Part shown: piece by piece, positions 1 to 5,100 of the stretch
How the letters are laid out: every line of letters begins with the position of its first letter
How positions within the stretch are numbered: the first letter of the stretch is position 1
DNA from: Actinomycetes bacterium
GTDB taxonomy: Bacteria; Actinomycetota; Acidimicrobiia; Acidimicrobiales; Microtrichaceae
Reading direction: 5' to 3'
Assembly: GCA_023423215.1 (NCBI GenBank)
Contig: JAFAFZ010000058.1
Coordinates: 1-5,100, forward strand
Length of the DNA: 5,100 nt
Program-made: the position numbers and the translations under genes
The notes under the pieces: generated by a model
Told to the model about the DNA's origin: nothing
The model's database searches: none
The model's input: the letters and a program-made list of their open reading frames with translations, nothing else

Positions 1-61
1 TGCGCTCGACGGGGGCGTCGCGCACGATCTCGAGGGGCGGGTGCGTGGTCAGGGTCAGGTC
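1..61 (-). CDS. Possible partial gene running off the left edge
   Basis: On the minus strand, in a different frame from the DUF983 gene upstream of it, 20 consecutive codons between 61 and 2 all end in G or C and contain no stop. They read DLTLTTHPPLEIVRDAPVER. This composition fits coding DNA in a high-GC genome better than a spacer. No ATG or TTG start is visible near the DUF983 stop. A GTG lies at 25-23, and a GGAGG sits just before position 59. The start is therefore unresolved and the piece is too short to assign to a family. It may equally be chance in GC-rich DNA. Confidence 0.22.
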
Positions 62-567
62 CTCCGGTGCGGCTCCACCGAGCGTACGCGGGCGGTCGGA
101 CGGCCGGTGGCGCGAGCGGGAGCGACCAGCCGGTCGGGCGACACCTCGCCCGGGGTGAGCGGCCGCATCAGCAGGTCCATCGCGGTCCAGAGCGTGCGCG
201 AGGTCGGGAAGACCACCACCGGACCGAGCCCGGCGATCGCGATCTCGACGAAGATCAGCGCCCGCGGCGGCGGGTCGGGGAACGACAGCAGCGACACGCC
301 CATCAGCACCAGGAACATGGCGCCCATCACGAGCACCGTGTTCACCGCGATGGAACCGATCCAGTGCCCCTCGACCCGTTCGAAGTGGAAGCCGCAGCGT
401 GGGCAGTCGTCCGCCATCGAGAACCACCGCCGGAAGAGGTGGCCGCCACCGCACACCGGACACCGCCCGACCACGCCCCGCAGGAGCAGGCGGCGGGGCG
501 CCACACCGAGCTGCTCGACGGTCGGGACGGCGGGTGGCGGCAGTCGCCTGGCTCGTTGCTCGGTCAT
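55..567 (-). CDS. DUF983 family membrane protein with zinc-ribbon-like cysteine pairs
   Basis: This is a 170-residue protein of the DUF983 family, whose biochemical role is not established. The N-terminal part carries two CxxC pairs, CPVC at residues 36-39 and CPRCGF at 55-60, which look like a small metal-binding ribbon on the cytoplasmic side. Two hydrophobic segments follow, at about residues 70-96 and 102-122, separated by a short proline-rich turn (FPDPPP), so it is probably a two-pass inner-membrane protein. A charged C-terminal tail ends in RRT. The length is normal to slightly long for the family. The frame is open upstream to 819, but the ATG at 567 is preferred because AGGA lies 6 bases before it and the added upstream residues are arginine-rich and unlike the family. 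It is divergent from the SIP gene across a 170-bp gap. Confidence 0.85.
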   Translation of the reverse strand: MTEQRARRLPPPAVPTVEQLGVAPRRLLLRGVVGRCPVCGGGHLFRRWFSMADDCPRCGFHFERVEGHWIGSIAVNTVLVMGAMFLVLMGVSLLSFPDPPPRALIFVEIAIAGLGPVVVFPTSRTLWTAMDLLMRPLTPGEVSPDRLVAPARATGRPTARVRSVEPHRRT

Positions 568-573
568 GGTGCG

Positions 574-585
574 TCCTCGCTCCCC
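574..585 (-). promoter_or_regulatory. Ribosome binding site of the DUF983 gene
   Basis: On the minus strand the bases before the ATG at 567 read GGGGAGCGAGGA followed by six bases. The AGGA (577-574) is at normal Shine-Dalgarno spacing and supports this internal start over the longer open frame. Confidence 0.6.
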
Positions 586-643
586 TGGCACGTCACGGTG
601 CACGCGCGTCCTCGTGCGCTCATCTGGTGGTCGTTCGGCGTCA

Positions 644-685
644 GCGATCGGTTCCCGAGTGCGAATCTTTCCTGGCGATCGGTTC
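644..685. repeat. 11-bp direct repeat pair in the divergent intergenic region
   Basis: GCGATCGGTTC occurs at 644-654 and again at 675-685, an exact 11-bp repeat with 31 bp between start points, close to three turns of B-form DNA. Each copy contains the palindrome CGATCG. The pair lies between the divergent DUF983 and SIP starts, where same-face protein binding sites could affect either gene. No binding protein can be named from the sequence. Confidence 0.4.
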
Positions 686-724
686 GGCGGCGCACGGGTG
701 GGACCTACCCGGTGGGCTTCGTCG

Positions 725-738
725 TACCATCGGCGCCG
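725..738 (+). promoter_or_regulatory. Candidate -10 element and start of a leaderless transcript
   Basis: TACCAT at 725-730 fits the TAnnnT pattern of an actinobacterial -10 box. Seven bases separate it from the GTG at 738, so transcription would begin at or within a base or so of the start codon. No good Shine-Dalgarno sequence precedes that GTG, which agrees with leaderless translation, a common arrangement in actinobacteria. No convincing -35 box is present at the expected place (about 702-707). Confidence 0.45.
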
Positions 739-1568
739 TGGGGCCCGAGACCGAGCAGCTGCGCACCCGTCGAGAACCACCGGCCTTCGTGCGGGCCGGC
801 GTGGTGCGGACCGAGCCACGCACGCCGTACCTGGTGCGGGTGACGCTCACGGGACCGGGCCTGGGCGCCCTGCGGGGCGACGAGCCCGCAGCCAGCGTCC
901 GGGTCCTGCTGCCCGAGCCCGGCGCGGACGAGGTCGTGCTGCCGACCTGGAACGGCAACGAGTTCCTGGCGGCGGACGGGGCGCGACCACCGCTGCGCAC
1001 GTTGACCCCGCTCGCTCCACGTGCCTCCGACGATGCGGAGGAGCTCGACGTCGAGGTCGTGCTGCACGACGGCGGACCGCTGTCCGCGTGGGCCCGCAGC
1101 GCGGTGCCCGGCACGCCGTGCGCGGTGTCGGGGCCGGGCCGCGGCTACGAGGTCGATGCCGACGCGACGGCGTTCGTGGTCGTCGGGGACGAGTCGGCCG
1201 CACCCGCGATGGGCACGCTGGGCCCGCGGCTCCCCCGGCACGCGCGGGTCGTGCTCGTGCACGAGGTGCGCGACCCGGCCGCCGCGCTCGACTGGCCCGA
1301 CCACCCCGGTCTCGAGGTGCGGACGGTGGTGCAGCCGTCGGACGGCGCGCCGGGTGACGCGGCGCTCGACGCCGTGCGTGCGCTCGACCTGCCCGACGGC
1401 GTACGGATCTGGGGCGCCGGCGAGGCGGCGGGCGTGCAGCGGTTGCGTCGGCACCTCTTCGAGGAGCGCCGGGTGCCACGCGCCCGCACGGTGGTGCGCG
1501 GCTACTGGAAGGTCGACCGGGTGCCGCGGCGCGAGCCGGCGGGGACGCCGATGTCGGGACCGGGCTGA
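738..1568 (+). CDS. Siderophore-interacting protein (SIP) family FAD/NAD(P)H ferric reductase
   Basis: This is a 276-residue protein of the siderophore-interacting protein family: cytoplasmic flavoproteins that use NAD(P)H to reduce ferric siderophore complexes and release iron. The FAD-binding barrel spans about residues 15-130, opening with FVRAGVVRTEPRTPYLVRVT and ending in HDGGPLSAWARSAVPG and VSGPGRGYE. The NAD(P)H-binding half covers about 143-260, with VVVGDESAAPAM, then WGAGEAAGVQRLRRHLFEER and the terminal GYWK motif (256-259) typical of SIP proteins. The usual flavin-contacting RxY(T/S) motif appears here as RTLT (87-90), with Leu in place of Tyr. The frame is open upstream to 399, but the GTG at 738 matches the family N-terminus and follows a -10-like box. 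No siderophore biosynthesis or transport gene is in view, so the substrate is inferred from family only. IclR follows after 3 bases. Confidence 0.82.
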   Translation: MGPETEQLRTRREPPAFVRAGVVRTEPRTPYLVRVTLTGPGLGALRGDEPAASVRVLLPEPGADEVVLPTWNGNEFLAADGARPPLRTLTPLAPRASDDAEELDVEVVLHDGGPLSAWARSAVPGTPCAVSGPGRGYEVDADATAFVVVGDESAAPAMGTLGPRLPRHARVVLVHEVRDPAAALDWPDHPGLEVRTVVQPSDGAPGDAALDAVRALDLPDGVRIWGAGEAAGVQRLRRHLFEERRVPRARTVVRGYWKVDRVPRREPAGTPMSGPG

Positions 1569-1571
1569 ACC

Positions 1572-2438
1572 GTGCCGCGCCCCTCACCCCAGACCGAGCG
1601 GGTCGTCGGCGTCATCGAGATGCTCACCGAGACCACCTCGGGGGCGACGCTGACCGAGATCGCACGGCACGTGGGCATGGACCGCTCGACGTGCGTGCAC
1701 ATGCTCGCCGCGCTGACCACCAGCGGCTTCCTCGTGCGCGAGCCGACCGACCGCCGCTACCACCTCGGCCCGGCGCTCGTCGCGCCCGGTCGGGTGGCCG
1801 CGGACCGCTACCCGCACCTGGCCACCGCGCGTGCCGAGATGGCGCAGGTGTCGCGCACGACGGGGCTGCCGTGCTGCGCGTTCGCGCGTGAGGGGGACCA
1901 CGCCCGCCTGGTCGCCTACACGTGGGACGAGGGCGAGGGTCCGCCGGAGATGCGCCTGGGCGACACGGTGCCCATGGTGCCGCCGCTCGGCGCGCTGTTC
2001 TTCGCGTTCGGTGCGCCGGCCGAGGTGGACCACTGGCTGTCGCTCGACCCGGTCGGGACCCCCGAGCAGCACGAGCAGCTGCGCCGACAGCTGCGGGCCA
2101 TCCGCCGCAGCGGCTTCGTCGTCGAGGCGCGGCCGACGCGTGCCGACCTGGGCCGCCTCACCGAGGTCGTCGACGACCGGCCGTCTCCCCAGCGCGACGG
2201 TCGGCTCCACGAGCTGCTGGTCGCGCACGGCGACGGCGAGCACCTGATCACCCGTCTCGACCCGGCGGCCGCGTACCCGGTGCACGGGATCGGCGCGCCG
2301 GTGCGAGACGCATCGGGGCACGTGTCGATGAGCTTCAACCTGATCGGGTTCACCGAGCCGGTCTCCGGTCGGGAGCTGCGGCGCCTGGCGCGGGTGGTGC
2401 GGGACGCCGCGGCGCGCACCTCGGCAGCGCTGGGCTGA
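1572..2438 (+). CDS. IclR family transcriptional regulator
   Basis: This is a 288-residue DNA-binding regulator of the IclR family; members act as ligand-responsive repressors or activators of catabolic genes. An N-terminal winged helix-turn-helix occupies about residues 7-70: ERVVGVIEMLTE forms helix 1, TLTEIARHVGMDRSTCVHML the HTH (26-45), and GFLVREPTDRRYHLG the wing. The C-terminal effector-binding domain (about 85-285) has family features including LGDTVPMVPPLGALFFAF (129-146), SGFVVEARP (180-188) and the PVRDASGHVSMSFNL strand pair (243-257). The GTG at 1572, three bases after the SIP stop, gives a full HTH. Co-transcription with the SIP gene is likely. The most probable targets are the double dyad at 2463-2501 and hence the amidohydrolase operon downstream, by position only. 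The ligand is unknown; the downstream amidohydrolase suggests an acylated amino acid or similar amide, but this is a guess. Confidence 0.9.
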   Translation: MPRPSPQTERVVGVIEMLTETTSGATLTEIARHVGMDRSTCVHMLAALTTSGFLVREPTDRRYHLGPALVAPGRVAADRYPHLATARAEMAQVSRTTGLPCCAFAREGDHARLVAYTWDEGEGPPEMRLGDTVPMVPPLGALFFAFGAPAEVDHWLSLDPVGTPEQHEQLRRQLRAIRRSGFVVEARPTRADLGRLTEVVDDRPSPQRDGRLHELLVAHGDGEHLITRLDPAAAYPVHGIGAPVRDASGHVSMSFNLIGFTEPVSGRELRRLARVVRDAAARTSAALG

Positions 2439-2452
2439 CGGGGTCGGCCCCG
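2439..2452 (+). terminator. Short GC hairpin right after the IclR stop
   Basis: CGGGG, loop TCGG, CCCCG forms a 5-bp stem immediately after the TGA at 2436-2438. There is no T tract. It could be a weak U-less terminator ending the SIP-IclR transcript, but a stem this short in GC-rich DNA may be chance. Confidence 0.2.
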
Positions 2453-2462
2453 CCACGGCCCC

Positions 2463-2501
2463 TGTGCAGGGTGCACAGCGTTGCTGTGCCGGGCGGCACA
2501 G
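2463..2501. promoter_or_regulatory. Double inverted-repeat operator candidate (TGTGC/GCACA)
   Basis: Two perfect dyads stand side by side. TGTGCA-GGG-TGCACA spans 2463-2477, and CTGTGCC-GGGC-GGCACAG spans 2484-2501. Both share TGTGC and GCACA half-sites, and their centres are about 22-23 bp apart, roughly two helical turns. They lie between an IclR-family gene and the gene it probably controls, and the second dyad falls between candidate -35 and -10 boxes. This is what a repressor operator with two dimer sites would look like. Assignment to the IclR protein is inference. Confidence 0.6.
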
Positions 2502-2510
2502 TGCGACCAT
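2481..2510 (+). promoter_or_regulatory. Candidate promoter of the amidohydrolase-nitroreductase operon
   Basis: TTGCTG at 2481-2486 and GACCAT at 2505-2510, 18 bases apart, resemble -35 and -10 boxes, although the -10 departs from TAnnnT at its first base. Transcription would start near 2517, leaving a leader of roughly 45 bases before the ATG at 2561. The dyad at 2484-2501 overlaps the -35 box and fills most of the spacer, a position where a bound protein would block polymerase. Confidence 0.35.
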
Positions 2511-2548
2511 GGCCGCGTCGCCGTCCGGGGGGTCGGCGGTCCGTGCGC

Positions 2549-2555
2549 GAAGGAG
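2549..2555 (+). promoter_or_regulatory. Ribosome binding site of the amidohydrolase
   Basis: GAAGGAG lies 5 bases before the ATG at 2561. It is the strongest Shine-Dalgarno sequence in the window and fixes this start, although the same frame is open far upstream through the IclR gene. Confidence 0.8.
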
Positions 2556-2560
2556 CGTCC

Positions 2561-4018
<1,458 letters not shown>

Positions 4019-4290
4019 GTCGTCAAGAAGCAGACGCACGACACGGCGCGCCTGTACGGCCTGGGCGACCGGGGCACCCTCGAGCCGGGCATGCTGGGCG
4101 ACGTGAACCTCATCGACTACCCACGGCTCCAGCTCGGCGCCCCCTACGTGACCTCGGACCTGCCGGCGGGCGGCTCGCGGCTGCTGCAGCGGGCGGACGG
4201 CTACGTCGCCACGATCAAGTCCGGCGTCGTCACCTTCCGAGAGGGCGAGGACACCGGCGCCCGTCCCGGCGTGCTGCTGCGAGGTGCCCG

Positions 4291-4953
4291 ATGAGCGCAC
4301 ACCCGCTGCTGGACCTGGACCCCGACGAGCTGCTCTCGACCACCCGCTCGGTCCGCAAGCGCCTGGACCTGTCACGCCCGGTGGAGCCGGAGCTGATCGA
4401 CGAGTGCCTGGAGCTGGCCGCGCAGGCGCCGACCGGCTCGAACGCCCAGGGCTGGCACTTCGTCGTCGTCACCGACGCCGAGAAGCGTGCCAGGCTGGGC
4501 GAGCTGTACCGGCAGGGCTTCCAGGTCTTCTACGGCGACCGGGCCGCCGCCGAGGCGAACCTGCCGGCCGACGACCCGGACTACGTCGCGACCACCAAGC
4601 GCGTGATCGACTCGGCCGAGTACCTGGCCGAGCACATGGGCGAGGTCCCCGTCATGGTGATCCCGTGCCTGAACATGCGCACGGACGGGATGGACGTGAT
4701 GATCCAGGCGAGCATGTGGGGCTCGCTGCTGCCGGCGACCTGGAACTTCATGCTGGCCGCACGGGCGCGCGGCCTGGGCACCTGCTGGACGACGCTGCAC
4801 CTGCTGCACGAGAAGGAGGCGGCCGAGCTGCTCGGCATCCCCGACGACGTGATGCAGGGCGCGCTCATCCCGGTCGCGCACACGCTCGGCACCGACTTCC
4901 GGCCGGGCGCCCGCCGCGACCTGAGCCGCGTCGTGCACCGCGACGGCTGGTAG
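4291..4953 (+). CDS. Nitroreductase family FMN-dependent oxidoreductase
   Basis: This is a 220-residue protein of the nitroreductase superfamily: homodimeric cytoplasmic flavoproteins that bind FMN and use NAD(P)H to reduce nitro groups, quinones, enones or similar acceptors. The N-terminal STTRSVRKRLD (16-26) supplies the arginines that usually hold the FMN phosphate. APTGSNAQGWHFVVV (46-60) is the second FMN loop. WGSLLPATWNFMLAARARGLGTCW (143-166) is the central helix and the glycine-rich turn near the flavin, and IPVAHTLGTDFRPGARRDL (193-211) is the C-terminal FMN-contact segment. The ATG overlaps the amidohydrolase TGA, with GAGG at 4281-4284 six bases before it, so it is normally coupled to upstream translation. 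With the TAG at 4016, ribosomes stop 272 bases short, and it must rely on its own binding site. The physiological substrate cannot be told; the partner amidohydrolase suggests a catabolic pathway. It ends in TAG. Confidence 0.88.
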   Translation: MSAHPLLDLDPDELLSTTRSVRKRLDLSRPVEPELIDECLELAAQAPTGSNAQGWHFVVVTDAEKRARLGELYRQGFQVFYGDRAAAEANLPADDPDYVATTKRVIDSAEYLAEHMGEVPVMVIPCLNMRTDGMDVMIQASMWGSLLPATWNFMLAARARGLGTCWTTLHLLHEKEAAELLGIPDDVMQGALIPVAHTLGTDFRPGARRDLSRVVHRDGW

Positions 4954-4977
4954 CCGCCCGCCCACGCTGCCACCGAA

Positions 4978-5018
4978 CTCGGAACGAACCGTTCGCGGAA
5001 CGGTCCGTTCGTTCCGAG
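4978..5018. repeat. 41-bp palindromic element, copy 1
   Basis: The outer arms CTCGGAACGAA (4978-4988) and TTCGTTCCGAG (5008-5018) are perfect reverse complements. Inside lies a second hairpin, CCGTTC-GCG-GAACGG (4989-5003), then TCCG. The element also contains two GAACG-N3-CGTTC dyads, at 4982-4994 and 4998-5010, with centres 16 bp apart. It begins 25 bases after the nitroreductase stop. It could be a terminator without a T tract, a protein-binding site of the kind used by TetR-type repressors, or one unit of a dispersed or tandem repeat. Confidence 0.9.
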
Positions 5019-5059
5019 ATCCGCGCGGTGGACAGCCCGATCAGCGCGGCCGCCGACCT

Positions 5060-5100
5060 CTCGGAACGAACCGTTCGCGGAGCGGTCGATTCGTTCCGAG
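5060..5100. repeat. 41-bp palindromic element, copy 2
   Basis: This is a direct copy of the 4978-5018 element, identical at 38 of 41 positions. The differences are at 5082 (A to G) and 5088-5089 (CG to GA). The outer 11-bp arms are unchanged, and the inner stem survives with one G-U type pair. The first GAACG-N3-CGTTC dyad is kept (5064-5076) while the second is lost. The spacer between the copies (5019-5059) is also exactly 41 bp and shows no gene. The element ends on the last base of the window, so more copies or a regulated gene may follow. Confidence 0.9.

Noticed and set aside
41..1357. 438-codon plus-strand frame across DUF983 and SIP
   Set aside because: It is a shadow of two real genes in other frames, with arginine-rich sequence and no domain.
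2439..2560. Small gene in the gap between IclR and the amidohydrolase
   Set aside because: The only ATG (at 2509) is not preceded by a ribosome binding site, and the gap is better explained by the operator, promoter and leader.
4978..5100. CRISPR array
   Set aside because: Only two units are visible, they differ at three positions, and the whole unit is a nested palindrome. No cas gene is in the window. Sequence beyond 5100 would be needed to reopen this.
5019..5100. Minus-strand open frame through the repeat spacer (reads SERSAAALIGLSTARISER)
   Set aside because: The frame is open only because of base composition. It runs through both palindromes and into the antisense of the nitroreductase, and has no start signal or family match.

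Overview
The window is about 70% or more G+C, with third codon positions almost all G or C, GTG starts for two of the five genes and tight gene junctions. That points to a high-GC actinobacterium. No single gene fixes the genus. The content looks chromosomal and metabolic. I see no transposase, integrase, phage gene, tRNA or rRNA.

Layout: (1) Positions 55-567, minus strand, hold a small DUF983 membrane protein with two zinc-ribbon-like CxxC pairs. A possible further minus-strand gene runs off the left edge. (2) A 170-bp divergent intergenic region carries an 11-bp direct repeat spaced 31 bp apart and a -10-like hexamer placed so that the next gene may be read from a leaderless mRNA. (3) Positions 738-1568, plus strand, encode a siderophore-interacting-protein (SIP) type flavin/NAD(P)H reductase. 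Three bases later comes an IclR-family regulator (1572-2438), so the two are probably co-transcribed. (4) A 122-bp gap holds two adjacent TGTGC/GCACA dyads laid over a plausible promoter, which is a good candidate operator for the IclR protein. (5) From 2561 an amidohydrolase of the D-aminoacylase (N-acyl-D-amino-acid deacylase) group is read from a clear ribosome binding site. Its frame is cut by an in-frame TAG at 4016-4018, yet the same frame carries on for 91 more codons of clear family C-terminus and ends at 4294 in an ATGA overlap with the next gene. (6) Positions 4291-4953 encode a nitroreductase-family flavoprotein. (7) The right end holds two 41-bp nearly identical palindromic elements separated by exactly 41 bp, the second ending on the last base of the window.

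How the parts may work together (inference): IclR senses a small aromatic or carboxylic ligand and controls an amidohydrolase-nitroreductase operon from the double dyad, while the SIP reductase shares the regulator's transcript. In this sequence the amidohydrolase is broken by one codon, so either the operon has recently lost its first enzyme, the TAG is a sequence error, or the codon is read through. The two items most worth a second look are the amber codon and the paired palindromes. I do not see evidence of a wholly new multi-gene system in this window.
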